Shown: positions 52,723-61,570 of the stretch, in pieces
Layout: each line of letters begins with the position of its first letter
Position numbering within the stretch: position 1 is the stretch's first letter
From: Pseudomonas fluorescens
GTDB lineage: Bacteria > Pseudomonadota > Gammaproteobacteria > Pseudomonadales > Pseudomonadaceae
Reading direction: 5' to 3'
Assembly (NCBI RefSeq): GCF_902498195.1
Contig: NZ_CABVIY010000007.1
Coordinates: 186,001 to 250,000 of the forward strand
DNA length: 64,000 nt
The notes under the pieces: model-generated
Told to the model about the DNA's origin: nothing
The model's input: only the letters and a program-made list of their open reading frames with translations
Databases searched by the model: none
Translations under genes and position numbers: made by a program

Positions 52723-53330
52723 AGCTCGACGCCTTTTTGCGCTTTGATACCGGCCTGGAAGGCGTGCTTGATCATGCCCATTTCGGTGACGGTGTCGGCC
52801 AGCTCGATCATCGCAGGCGGAGCGCCACGACCGGTGACGACCACATGCTGCATCGGCGGACGCGCCTGCAAGTCACTGAGCACCTGATCGAGATCGAGGT
52901 AGCCGTGCTTGAGGGCGATGTTCAATTCATCCAGCACCACCAGGCCGATGGACGGGTCGCGCAGCAGTTCCTGCGACACTGCCCAGGCCGCTTCGGCGGC
53001 GGCGATATCGCGCTGACGGTCCTGGGTTTCCCAGGTAAAGCCCTCGCCCATCACATGAAAACGCACCTGCTCGGGGAAGCGCCGGAAGAACAATTCTTCG
53101 CCCGTGCTGTTGCGGCCCTTGATGAATTGCACCACGCCGCACTGCATGCCATGGCCCATCGACCGGGCGAGCATGCCGAACGCCGAGCTGCTCTTGCCTT
53201 TGCCGTTGCCGGTCAGCACCAGCAGCAAGCCGCACTCGTTCGGGGAATTGGCGATGCGTTCGTCGATCACGGCTTTTTTGCGCAGCATGCGCGCCAGATG
53301 ACGTTCGTCACGATCAGGGGTATCGGTCAT
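52719..53330 (-). CDS. cobO: Cob(I)yrinic acid a,c-diamide adenosyltransferase (CobO/BtuR)
   Basis: ATP:corrinoid adenosyltransferase of 203 residues. P-loop VLTGNGKGKSSSAFG, then QFIKGRNSTGEE and LDELNIALKHGYLD are family hallmarks. ATG 53330 was chosen on length and the family start. First gene of the operon, 94 bases downstream of the cobalamin riboswitch. It both supplies adenosylated intermediates and salvages cobalamin. Confidence 0.96.
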   Translation of the reverse strand: MTDTPDRDERHLARMLRKKAVIDERIANSPNECGLLLVLTGNGKGKSSSAFGMLARSMGHGMQCGVVQFIKGRNSTGEELFFRRFPEQVRFHVMGEGFTWETQDRQRDIAAAEAAWAVSQELLRDPSIGLVVLDELNIALKHGYLDLDQVLSDLQARPPMQHVVVTGRGAPPAMIELADTVTEMGMIKHAFQAGIKAQKGVEL

Positions 53331-53424
53331 GGGGAGCTCTCCGTTGAGGCAGGAATAACGGCGGGCAGGCACAAGAATAGAAGGCATTAAGCCTGGCATC
53401 GCCCACCGTGATGCCGCTTGGATG

Positions 53425-53636
53425 GATCAGGCCGGTCTCCGGGCTCATGAGCGGCGTTGGCCCGACTGCGCGCCTTCCCATGTCTTCGACACAGTGGCTC
53501 AAGGCGCAGTCTTCACTCATTTACCGTTGCGGGGGCAGCGCCGGGATCGCAGGCCATCGTGCGTTGAATCGGCCACTCACCGGCTTCCCTGTTTCACTCT
53601 GTCGACCCAAGTCACAGAGCACCTGAAACAAGCCGC
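53425..53636 (-). promoter_or_regulatory. Cobalamin riboswitch upstream of the cob operon
   Basis: On the minus strand the conserved pieces occur in order: GAAACAGGGAAGCCGGTG, the core GCGCTGCCCCCGCAACGGTA, GCCACTG, GGGAAGGCG and the B12-box-like GAGCCCGGAGACCGGCC at the 3' end. This is the standard cobalamin (adenosylcobalamin-type) aptamer and should repress the operon when the vitamin is sufficient. Confidence 0.95.
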
Positions 53637-53792
53637 GAAGGTTAGAGGGTTGGGGGTGGAGCGTCAATTGAAGACAGGGCGCGCGAGCGAATAACTGCCA
53701 CCGATCAATTAACTGACGTCAATCTTGTGCCACACGCTCAGCAGTGATATCAAAGAGCCACAACCCATCACACAATAACAAGGGTGAACCCC

Positions 53793-54377
53793 ATGCAAGG
53801 CATGATCATCAGCAATCCGAAGCTGGAATTCCTGCGCCCGGTGCTGGAACGCTGGTTTGACTGTATCGACCGCTATAACGCCGTGCGCGGCGATAACGAG
53901 ACGCCTTACTGGCTCGACGAAAAAGCCAACCTCGGGCTGCTCTCCGCCGCCGCCTGGATGGCGGAGATGATTACCCTGCAACAATCGCCCACCCGCAAAC
54001 AGACCGAGGAAGGTGAGCGTAACGCCCGCGCCGACCTGTTCATCGCCACCCCCGAAGCACGCGCCTGGTTGCAGGCCACGCAACGCTGGCCGCGAGTCAA
54101 CAGCCTGAACCTGACCCAGGCCCTGCACGACATCACCAGCAACGCCCGACAGATCAGCTATGCCAGCGACCTGAAACTCGGCTGCCTGTTCGTGGCCCCG
54201 CAAAAGACCCAGCACGGCGCCACGCCGGAAGAATTGCAGGACATGGTCGACGACCTGCAAAAGGAGCACACCTGCGCCGTGGCCTGGTATTTCCCCTACG
54301 CCTACCGCAAGTTGCGCGATGACAGCGGCCACTATCACCCCGGTGTCGCCGTGCTGCTCAAGGAGGCCCGCGGCTGA
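53793..54377 (+). CDS. Conserved hypothetical protein, 194 residues
   Basis: Soluble protein without signal peptide, starting at ATG 53793 after AAGGGTG; the GTG at 53784 is an alternative. Segments such as KLEFLRPVLERWFDCIDRY, NLGLLSAAAWMAEM and AWYFPYAYRKLRDD look conserved. No known domain recognised by eye. Stands alone beside the riboswitch, divergent from the cobalamin operon. Confidence 0.7.
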   Translation: MQGMIISNPKLEFLRPVLERWFDCIDRYNAVRGDNETPYWLDEKANLGLLSAAAWMAEMITLQQSPTRKQTEEGERNARADLFIATPEARAWLQATQRWPRVNSLNLTQALHDITSNARQISYASDLKLGCLFVAPQKTQHGATPEELQDMVDDLQKEHTCAVAWYFPYAYRKLRDDSGHYHPGVAVLLKEARG

Positions 54378-54445
54378 CCGGTTGAACCATCGCGCGCTCG
54401 CGCTTCTCTACTGATCAGGCCAATGGATTCTTAGGGAAGATCAGC

Positions 54446-55759
54446 ATGCGCAAGCCCCAGCTCGTTCTCGTCATCGCCCTCGCCGGAGGGCTCGCCGCTT
54501 GTGGCGAAACCTCCAGCCTGCAAGTCTCCGACGGCACCGGACCGTCACCCAAACTGCCCGAACCGAACAAAACGCTGATGCCGACGGTCAACATTGCCCC
54601 GGCCATCGGCTGGCCGGACGGCGCAAAACCGGTCGCGGCCGCCGGGACGCAAGTGTCCGCTTTTGCCGACGGTCTCGATCACCCGCGCTGGCTGTACGTG
54701 CTGCCCAATGGCGACGTGCTGGTCGCCGAAACCAACGCCCCGCCCAAGCCCGATGATGGCAAAGGTGTTCGTGGCTGGGTCATGAAGAAAGTCATGGGGC
54801 GCGCCGGGGCTGGCGTGCCGAGCCCGAACCGCATCACCCTGTTGCGCGATGCCGACCATGATGGCGTCGCCGAAACCCGCACGGTGTTTCTGGAGAACCT
54901 CAACTCCCCCTTCGGCATGACCCTGGTGGGCAATGATCTTTACGTCGCCGACACCGACCGCCTGCTGCGCTTCCACTATGAAAATGGCGCCACTTCGATC
55001 AAGTCGCAGCCGATCAAAGTGGTCGACCTGCCAGGTGGCACGCTCAATCACCACTGGACCAAAAACGTCATCGCCAGCCAGGACGGCAGCAAGCTGTACG
55101 TCACCGTCGGCTCTAACAGCAACGTCGGCGAAAACGGCATGGACCAGGAAGAAGGCCGCGCAGCCATCTGGGAGGTGGATCGCGCCACCGGCAACCACCG
55201 GATCTTTGCTTCAGGCATTCGCAATCCGAACGGCCTGGCCTGGGAGCCTGCGAGCGGGGCGTTGTGGACAGCGGTCAACGAGCGGGATGAAATCGGCAGC
55301 GACCTGGTGCCCGACTACATCACGTCCGTGAAGGACGGCGGATTTTATGGCTGGCCCTACAGCTATTACGGCCAGCACGTCGACATCCGCGTCGAGCCGC
55401 AAAACCCTGACCTGGTGGCGAAGGCGATCGCGCCGGACTATGCGGTCGGCCCGCACACCGCGTCGCTCGGCCTGACCTTTGCCCAAGGCAACAGATTGCC
55501 GCCGCCATTCAAGGAAGGCGCCTTTATCGGCCAGCACGGTTCGTGGAACCGCAATCCACACAGCGGCTACAAAGTGATTTTCGTGCCCTTCAGCGCCGGC
55601 AAACCGAACGGGCAGCCGGTGGATGTGCTCACGGGGTTTCTCAATGACGACGAAAAAGCCATGGGCCGGCCGGTGGGCGTGGTGATCGACCAGCAGGGGG
55701 ATCTACTGGTGGCGGATGATGTGGGGAACAAGGTGTGGCGGGTGTCGGCTGTTAAATAG
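54446..55759 (+). CDS. PQQ-dependent sugar (sorbosone) dehydrogenase-like lipoprotein
   Basis: Protein of 437 residues. The lipobox LAACGE gives a lipidated cysteine at about residue 19. The rest is the six-bladed soluble glucose/sorbosone dehydrogenase propeller (GLDHPRWLYVLPNGDVLVAE; ASGIRNPNGLAWEP; GFYGWPYSYYGQH; FIGQHGSWNRNP). Such enzymes oxidise aldoses in the periplasm with PQQ; the true substrate and quinone dependence are unproven. Monocistronic, followed by REP pair. Confidence 0.87.
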   Translation: MRKPQLVLVIALAGGLAACGETSSLQVSDGTGPSPKLPEPNKTLMPTVNIAPAIGWPDGAKPVAAAGTQVSAFADGLDHPRWLYVLPNGDVLVAETNAPPKPDDGKGVRGWVMKKVMGRAGAGVPSPNRITLLRDADHDGVAETRTVFLENLNSPFGMTLVGNDLYVADTDRLLRFHYENGATSIKSQPIKVVDLPGGTLNHHWTKNVIASQDGSKLYVTVGSNSNVGENGMDQEEGRAAIWEVDRATGNHRIFASGIRNPNGLAWEPASGALWTAVNERDEIGSDLVPDYITSVKDGGFYGWPYSYYGQHVDIRVEPQNPDLVAKAIAPDYAVGPHTASLGLTFAQGNRLPPPFKEGAFIGQHGSWNRNPHSGYKVIFVPFSAGKPNGQPVDVLTGFLNDDEKAMGRPVGVVIDQQGDLLVADDVGNKVWRVSAVK

Positions 55760-55774
55760 CTACAACACACATTC

Positions 55775-55866
55775 CCTGTGGGAGCGGGCGTGCTCGCGAA
55801 AGCGGTGGATCAGACGACATTAATATGACTGACCCACCGCTTTCGCGAGCAAGCCCGCTCCCACAG
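55775..55866. repeat. REP pair (inverted)
   Basis: Inverted REP copies between the convergent sorbosone dehydrogenase-like and O-methyltransferase genes; the left copy carries a CGTGCTCGCGA variant. Confidence 0.9.
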
Positions 55867-55870
55867 GGGA

Positions 55871-56524
55871 TCAGCGTTTGCGGCAAAGGGTTAATCCATC
55901 CCCCAACGGCAACAACGACAGATCCACCCGCGCATCATCTTTCAAGGCGCGATTGAGCGCCTGGATGGCGCGGGTGTCTTCACTCTCGGGATTGTCCTCA
56001 AGCACCCGCCCGCTCCACAGCGTGTTATCGAACACCGCCAGGCCGCCGGTGCGCAACAGTCGCAAGGCATGCTCCAGATAAGCTGGGTAGTTGGCCTTGT
56101 CGGCATCAATGAACATCAGATCGAATTGACCCGGCTGGTCCAGCTTGCCTAACGTTTCGAGTGCCGGAGCCAGGCGCAGATCAATACGCCCTGCCAGCCC
56201 CGCCTCCTGCCAGTAACGTCGTGCGGTGGCGTTGTAATCGCCGGCAATGTCACAGCAGATCAACGAACCCTCCTGCGGTAACGCCGCCGCCATGCACAGG
56301 GCGCTGTAACCGGTGAAGGTGCCGACTTCCAGCACGCGCCGGGCGCCCGTGAGCTTGACCAACAGTGCGAGAAACTGCCCCTGTTCCGGCGCCACCTGCC
56401 AGCGAGCCATGGGCAGGGCCTGGGTTTCATCGCGCAGGCGCTTGAGCAGCGGCGTTTCACGCAGGGACACGTCGAGCAGGTAGTGATAGAGCGAATCATC
56501 GAGATTGAGCGTGCGAGCGGTCAT
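55871..56524 (-). CDS. Class I SAM-dependent O-methyltransferase (caffeoyl-CoA type)
   Basis: Cytosolic enzyme of 217 residues. The SAM-binding motif EVGTFTGYSALCMA is at about 64-77, followed by MFIDADKANY with the metal-binding aspartate and NTLWSGRV. Layout is that of the metal-dependent catechol/caffeoyl-CoA methyltransferases. Natural acceptor unknown. ATG 56524 was chosen over GTG 56530. Confidence 0.9.
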   Translation of the reverse strand: MTARTLNLDDSLYHYLLDVSLRETPLLKRLRDETQALPMARWQVAPEQGQFLALLVKLTGARRVLEVGTFTGYSALCMAAALPQEGSLICCDIAGDYNATARRYWQEAGLAGRIDLRLAPALETLGKLDQPGQFDLMFIDADKANYPAYLEHALRLLRTGGLAVFDNTLWSGRVLEDNPESEDTRAIQALNRALKDDARVDLSLLPLGDGLTLCRKR

Positions 56525-56542
56525 GACCACAGCCTCTGGCTG

Positions 56543-57079
56543 TTACGGATTGCGCGCCAGGTGCTCCGGTTGCAGGACGCGCTTGGCGCTCAGGTAGGCT
56601 TTTTGCCAATACGCCTTGGACAGGCTGTCGAGCTTGACCGTGCCACCGGTTGCAGGCGCATGGACGAAGCGGCCTTCACCGACATAAATACCGGCATGGC
56701 TGACCTGGGAACCGCCATTGGTCGCGAAGAAGATCAGGTCCCCGGTTTGCAGGCCTTCCTTGCCGACATTGGCCGCTTGCATGGTGATCATTTCGCGCGT
56801 GGTGCGCGGCAAGGAAATGCCGGTGACATCACGGTACACGTAGCCGATCAGCCCGCTGCAATCGAACCCTGAGTCCGGCGTGTTGCCGCCCCAGCGATAC
56901 GGCGTGCCCACCAGGCCCAACGCACGGAACAGCACGTCTTCCGCTTCAGGCGAAAAGGCTTGGGAGGGACCGAACACGATGGGCGCGCGAACCACCGGCG
57001 CGGGCGGCGGTGTGCGACTGGCGCATGCACTGAGCAGCGCTGCGAGGAGCATGATTGCGAGGCGGGCCGACGTCGTCAT
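56543..57079 (-). CDS. NlpC/P60 (C40) family lipoprotein endopeptidase, copy 1
   Basis: Murein DD-endopeptidase-like protein of 178 residues related to MepS/Spr. Lipobox LLSACAS; catalytic cysteine in DSGFDCSGLIGYVY and histidine in VSHAGIYVGEGRFVH. Members cut peptide cross-links to allow cell-wall growth. The next gene upstream is a paralogue. From memory these correspond to PA1198/PA1199, which are degraded by the CtpA protease with LbcA in P. aeruginosa. Confidence 0.9.
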   Translation of the reverse strand: MTTSARLAIMLLAALLSACASRTPPPAPVVRAPIVFGPSQAFSPEAEDVLFRALGLVGTPYRWGGNTPDSGFDCSGLIGYVYRDVTGISLPRTTREMITMQAANVGKEGLQTGDLIFFATNGGSQVSHAGIYVGEGRFVHAPATGGTVKLDSLSKAYWQKAYLSAKRVLQPEHLARNP

Positions 57080-57134
57080 AAGCAGAACATCCTGATCTGG
57101 CTGCGGCTTTTTTCTGCAGAGGACGCAGAAAAGA

Positions 57135-57163
57135 AAACCGCCTGCGCAGCACGCAGGCGGTTT
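57135..57163 (-). terminator. Terminator between the two NlpC/P60 genes
   Basis: AAACCGCCTGCG and CGCAGGCGGTTT form a perfect 12-base stem with a five-base loop and a T-rich tail on the minus strand, so the two paralogues are at least partly separate transcripts. Confidence 0.85.
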
Positions 57164-57244
57164 GCCATCATTCATAGATCAGATTCTAGCGCTTATGCGG
57201 CAAACTTCAAGTAAGACTTTAAGTTCGCCTTACAAAATGTCCGC

Positions 57245-57892
57245 TTACTTGCGTGCCGTGATGATCGGGCTCGCGGAAGGCGCCATTGCGAGGGCGCGCT
57301 TGGCTTCAATGAAGGTCTTGCTCCAGTAGCTGTCACCCAGGCTATCGATCCGCACGCCACCGCTTTTACGGCTGCTGGAATGGATGAACTGGTTGTCACC
57401 CAGGTAGATCCCGGCGTGACTGACGCGACCGCGACGACCGTTGGTGGCGAAGAACAGCAGATCGCCCGGTTCGAGCTTGCTGCGCGAAACCAGCGGCGCG
57501 TCCACGTTGATCATTTCGCGGGTGGAGCGCGGCAGATTCATGCCCGCCTCTTCGCGGAACAGATAGCCGATGAAGCCACTGCAGTCGAAACCGGCTTCAG
57601 AGGTGCCGCCGAAACGGTAACGGGTACCGATCAGGGACATGCCGCGTTCGAGGATGCTGTCGGCCAGGACTGGAAGTTGATACGACTTGCCGTCGGCAAA
57701 GGCGGCCAATTCTTTTTCGGTGGCGACTTCTTCCTGGAAAAGAGAATCCTGATAACGAACGGAAGATTGGGCGCTGACCGAGTTTTGAACCTGCTGTTGT
57801 TGCGCCTGCTGCGACACCGGAGTGTGGGCAGCGCAACCGAACAACAGGGTAACGAGTGCGAGAGGCACGAGGGGTGCAAAGCGATTTAGCAT
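57245..57892 (-). CDS. NlpC/P60 (C40) family lipoprotein endopeptidase, copy 2
   Basis: Paralogue of 215 residues with lipobox LLFGCAA, a longer Gln-rich linker (QQAQQQQVQNSVSAQ) and the same catalytic elements (AGFDCSGFIGYLF; VSHAGIYLGDNQFIH). ATG 57892 places the signal at the N-terminus. Tandem duplication with its neighbour suggests divergence of regulation or substrate rather than redundancy. Confidence 0.9.
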   Translation of the reverse strand: MLNRFAPLVPLALVTLLFGCAAHTPVSQQAQQQQVQNSVSAQSSVRYQDSLFQEEVATEKELAAFADGKSYQLPVLADSILERGMSLIGTRYRFGGTSEAGFDCSGFIGYLFREEAGMNLPRSTREMINVDAPLVSRSKLEPGDLLFFATNGRRGRVSHAGIYLGDNQFIHSSSRKSGGVRIDSLGDSYWSKTFIEAKRALAMAPSASPIITARK

Positions 57893-58117
57893 GGGCACGA
57901 CCGTGGCTGTTAGATTTAAAGAAGCCGCGACTATGCCCGCTATAAACCTCATTTGCAAATTCAATCGAACTTTTTGTGACTTCTCGGTTTCTTGTTTACA
58001 TCTAAGCGCTTAAGCCCATTTTGATCGTTTGCGCAGCCTACAGCCTGTAGGAAAGCGCATTTTCTGGCGCCTGAAATATGCCAAAAAGGCTGTAAGCCCT
58101 GGAATTACGCGGCCTGG

Positions 58118-58822
58118 CTACCAGCCCAGCGTTTCTTTCAGGAAGGGAATGGTCAACTTGCGCTGAGCTTGAAGAGAGGCTTGATCGAGCCGCTCCAGCA
58201 GTTCGAACAATGCGCTCATGCTGCGGGTGCCGCGGGTCAGGATAAAGTGCCCGACTTCATCGGTCAGGTGCAGGCCGCGACGGGATGCGCGCAATTGCAG
58301 GGCACGCAACTTGTCTTCGTCGGAGAGCGGGCGCATCTGGAAGATCAATGCCAGGGTCAGGCGGGACTTGAGGTCCGCCAGCTTCACCGGCAGTTCGCGC
58401 GGGGACGTCGACGCGGCAATCAGCAGGCGCCGGCCGCTGTCGCGCAGGCGATTGAACAGATGGAAAAGCGCTTCTTCCCAGTCAGCCTTTCCTGCCACTG
58501 CCTGGAGATCGTCCAGGCATACCAGTTCGTACTGCTCCAGGTTGTCGAGAATTTCGACACCCCGATCCATCAGCTCGGCCAATGGCAGGTACACCGCCGG
58601 CTCACCCATCTGCTCGAAACGCAGGCATGCGGCCTGCAACAAGTGCGTACGCCCTACGCCGTGCTTGCCCCAAAGGTAAATCAGGCTTTCGGTCCAGCCG
58701 GCGTCGGCTTCGCACAGTCGCTCGACATAGCCGAGTGCAGCGGCATTGGCGCCTGGGTAGTAGTTGATAAAGGTGGCGTCGTCACGCAGACGCACACCTA
58801 GGGGCAGCTGAATCGGTTTCAT
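58118..58822 (-). CDS. hda: DnaA regulatory inactivator Hda
   Basis: AAA+ protein of 234 residues homologous to DnaA domain III. The N-terminal clamp-binding motif QLPLGVRL is present, Walker A is GKHGVGRTHLLQA, Walker B is LVCLDDLQAV, and sensor residues are in LIAASTSP. With the beta clamp it stimulates ATP hydrolysis by DnaA. Followed upstream by the AI-2E-family permease gene in the same direction. Confidence 0.94.
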   Translation of the reverse strand: MKPIQLPLGVRLRDDATFINYYPGANAAALGYVERLCEADAGWTESLIYLWGKHGVGRTHLLQAACLRFEQMGEPAVYLPLAELMDRGVEILDNLEQYELVCLDDLQAVAGKADWEEALFHLFNRLRDSGRRLLIAASTSPRELPVKLADLKSRLTLALIFQMRPLSDEDKLRALQLRASRRGLHLTDEVGHFILTRGTRSMSALFELLERLDQASLQAQRKLTIPFLKETLGW

Positions 58823-59020
58823 GCTGACTGAACAGTTCCAAAGGAACCGTTAGTGGCCTCTGTGTAAAGTTTGCGAAGTTTATACCCGTGAAGCCGACCG
58901 CACAATGCGACACACCACAAGCAAAATCAAAGGTTTGCGTAAGCGCCCCGGTTTTATGACAGTTTCTTTGGCGGTAAGGGCATCAGCCCGGCATCCATCC
59001 GGGCCGCCCCCTGGGCCAAG

Positions 59021-60094
59021 CTACAACTCTGGCTCGTCCACGCCACTGTATATATCCGAATCCTTATACAAATCATGCACATGACGCACCAGCACCATGA
59101 TCACCGCCGCCACCGGCAGCGCCAGCAGGATGCCGGTAAACCCGAATAGCTCACCACCGGCCAGGATCGCGAAGATCACCGCCACCGGGTGCAAACCGAT
59201 GCGATCGCCGACCAGCAATGGCGTCAGCACCATGCCCTCCAGCGCTTGCCCGACCATGAACACCGCGACAATCCCGACCATGGGATACAGATCACCACCG
59301 AACTGGAACAGACCGGCAATCAACGCGGCGCCAATCCCGATGACAAACCCCATGTACGGCACAATCGCCGCCAGGCCGGCAATCAGCCCGATCAGCAGGC
59401 CCAACTCCAGCCCCACCAGCATCAGTCCCGCAGCGTAGATCACGCCCAGCGCCACCATCACCAACAGCTGGCCACGCACAAACGCCCCGAGTACTTCATG
59501 GCATTCACCGGCCAGCATCACCACGCGCTCTTCGCGATCCCGGGGCAGCAGGCTGCGAATCTTGGCCATCATCAGGTCCCAGTCCCGCAGCAAGTAGAAA
59601 CTCACCACCGGTATCAGCACCAGATTCGCCAGCCAGCCAATCAGCGCCAGGCCGGATGCGGTGGCCTGACTGAGCACCACCCCGACAATGTCGGTGGTCT
59701 GCCCCATGTGCTCGCTGATGGCGGCCTTGAGTTTGTCGAACTTCCAGAAACCCTCCGACAGGCCGAACTTGGACTGCGCCCAGGGCAACGCGGTGTGCTG
59801 CAACCAATCGAGCATCTGTGGCGCCAGCTCATATAAACGAAACAACTGCTTGGCGAGCATCGGCACCAACACCAGCAGCAATGTGGTGAAGATCAGGGTG
59901 AACAAGGCGAACACCGCCACCACACCCAGGGTGCGTGACAGCCCGGCCTTCTCCAGGCGATCGACCAAGGGGTCGAACAGATAAGCCAACAGCAACGCCA
60001 CCAGGAACGGCGTCAGAATCGGATGCAACAGCCAGACAAACGCGCAGAGCAGGATCACTCCACCCAACCAGAACCAACGCCGCGTATCGGCCAT
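59021..60094 (-). CDS. AI-2E family (PerM-like) membrane protein
   Basis: Protein of 357 residues with about eight hydrophobic segments; family features are PFLVALLLAYLFDPLVDRLE, LIAGLAAIVPYMGFVIG and VGDRIGLHPVAVI. Members have been linked to autoinducer or ion transport, without a settled role. Start ATG 60094 has GGAG at seven bases. It sits between hda and the DUF2066 gene as in other pseudomonads. Confidence 0.9.
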   Translation of the reverse strand: MADTRRWFWLGGVILLCAFVWLLHPILTPFLVALLLAYLFDPLVDRLEKAGLSRTLGVVAVFALFTLIFTTLLLVLVPMLAKQLFRLYELAPQMLDWLQHTALPWAQSKFGLSEGFWKFDKLKAAISEHMGQTTDIVGVVLSQATASGLALIGWLANLVLIPVVSFYLLRDWDLMMAKIRSLLPRDREERVVMLAGECHEVLGAFVRGQLLVMVALGVIYAAGLMLVGLELGLLIGLIAGLAAIVPYMGFVIGIGAALIAGLFQFGGDLYPMVGIVAVFMVGQALEGMVLTPLLVGDRIGLHPVAVIFAILAGGELFGFTGILLALPVAAVIMVLVRHVHDLYKDSDIYSGVDEPEL

Positions 60095-60130
60095 GAACCA
60101 CTCCATTGCTTCTATATAAAGAAAGAAAAT

Positions 60131-61186
60131 CTACCAGCGGAAACGTAGCTGCGGTGTCGGGGCCGGGGCCGCTGCCACGGCCGGTGCCGAAGCGCCGTCG
60201 GCGGCAGCAGGAACAGGCGCTACAGGGGCAGCGCCCGCTGCAACTTCCTGCAACTTCGCCAGCGACAACTGCGCCCGCAACTGATCGGTGCTGCCATTGA
60301 CCCGATAAAGAATCCGGTCGCCATCGACACTTTGCGGACGGCCGTTGAACGGTTCCAGCAAACGCCCAAGGGTCGCATAACGCTCAAGGTTCATGCCCTG
60401 CACTTCCAGCAACTGAGGCGTCGACGCCCCGGGTTTGGCGACGAACCGCGGCGCCAGGCGCTCATTGACCGCCAGCATGACCGCGTCTGCCAGTGCCGCT
60501 TGATCGGCACCCTGGGCGCTGCCCGCCTCTTTCTGATCCCCCAGCCACAAATGCCACTTGGCTTGCCACTGCCCCCCCTCTTCACGGGCATGCACCGCCA
60601 GCAAGGCGTCGGCATTGTAACGTTCCGATGCGTTGCGCAGGGGCGTGGGATCCGCGCTTTCCAGATTCGGTGCAGTACCGACGATCTGTTCGTTCAGATC
60701 CGCCAACGGCAAGCGCAACGGCAAGCCACGATGTTGCGCCGCACGCCGCAGCGGCACCGCACCGGGCTGGCCATCTCCCACAAGGCTCGAACCATCGGCG
60801 TAGTCGTTCAACCACCAACCCAGGATTGAAGGCCGATTGGCACTCCACATGGCCAGCCCGGCCCGACGTAACGCCTGTGCGGTGGTGCCCGGATCGAAAT
60901 CGACTTTCAGTACTTCCGGGGGCCCCGCCTCAAAGCCGTACTGACTGATAATTTGCTGCGGGTCTTTTCGGATCGCCTCCAGCCCCGGGCTTTGCGCCGC
61001 CTTGGGATCGCCGGTCAGACGCAAGACCAGCGTGTCGAGGGCGCGCAGGGTCGCCTGATCGCGCTCTTGCGGCGATTGGCCGCTCACCGGTTCGCGCACC
61101 TGGTAAAGGCCTTTGACCGTTTCGGCATGACCGGTCAGGCTGAACAGTGACAAACAGCCCACAAACAAGAATTTACAAAAACGCAT
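60131..61186 (-). CDS. DUF2066 domain protein, exported
   Basis: Protein of 351 residues with a signal peptide (FVGCLSLFSLTGHAE). The mature part begins VKGLYQVREPVSGQSPQER, a hallmark of DUF2066, and ends in an Ala/Pro-rich tail after about residue 315. Periplasmic; function unknown. Divergent from purM across a 384-base gap. Confidence 0.88.
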   Translation of the reverse strand: MRFCKFLFVGCLSLFSLTGHAETVKGLYQVREPVSGQSPQERDQATLRALDTLVLRLTGDPKAAQSPGLEAIRKDPQQIISQYGFEAGPPEVLKVDFDPGTTAQALRRAGLAMWSANRPSILGWWLNDYADGSSLVGDGQPGAVPLRRAAQHRGLPLRLPLADLNEQIVGTAPNLESADPTPLRNASERYNADALLAVHAREEGGQWQAKWHLWLGDQKEAGSAQGADQAALADAVMLAVNERLAPRFVAKPGASTPQLLEVQGMNLERYATLGRLLEPFNGRPQSVDGDRILYRVNGSTDQLRAQLSLAKLQEVAAGAAPVAPVPAAADGASAPAVAAAPAPTPQLRFRW

Positions 61187-61570
61187 GGAAGATTCCTGAC
61201 GACAAGAGCGGCTGGAACAGACCGCATGAAGACGTTCGAGCAAGACTGTGACCCTTGCCCGGCGCAAAACATTCACACGTCCTGGGTTAAGTTTTCGCAC
61301 TGTCCTAACGATAGACGCTTAATGGCGATACCTTGCGCAGGCCTGAAGGATGCCACCCACGTGCAGTTATTACGGTTTTTTTAAGTCGATATGCCCCTGC
61401 CGTCGGCCTGAGGATGGCCGCTGCCCTTCAAGCCTGATAAAATCGCGCGCCTTCGCAGACCGGCAACAGCCTGGCCCTTCGAAATTCGCGTGAGGCAATC
61501 GCCCTCGTCGATTTCGGCGGCCCCGCTGAACTCGGTCGTTACCCCTGAATCCCCCCTAAAGGCCTGGATC
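61187..61570. other. Divergent gap between DUF2066 and purM
   Basis: 384 bases that must hold promoters for both genes. A TAAAAT box at 61438-61443 may serve purM, but no good -35 was found. A T7 run at 61376-61382 has no clear stem. No reading frame here looks coding. Confidence 0.4.
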
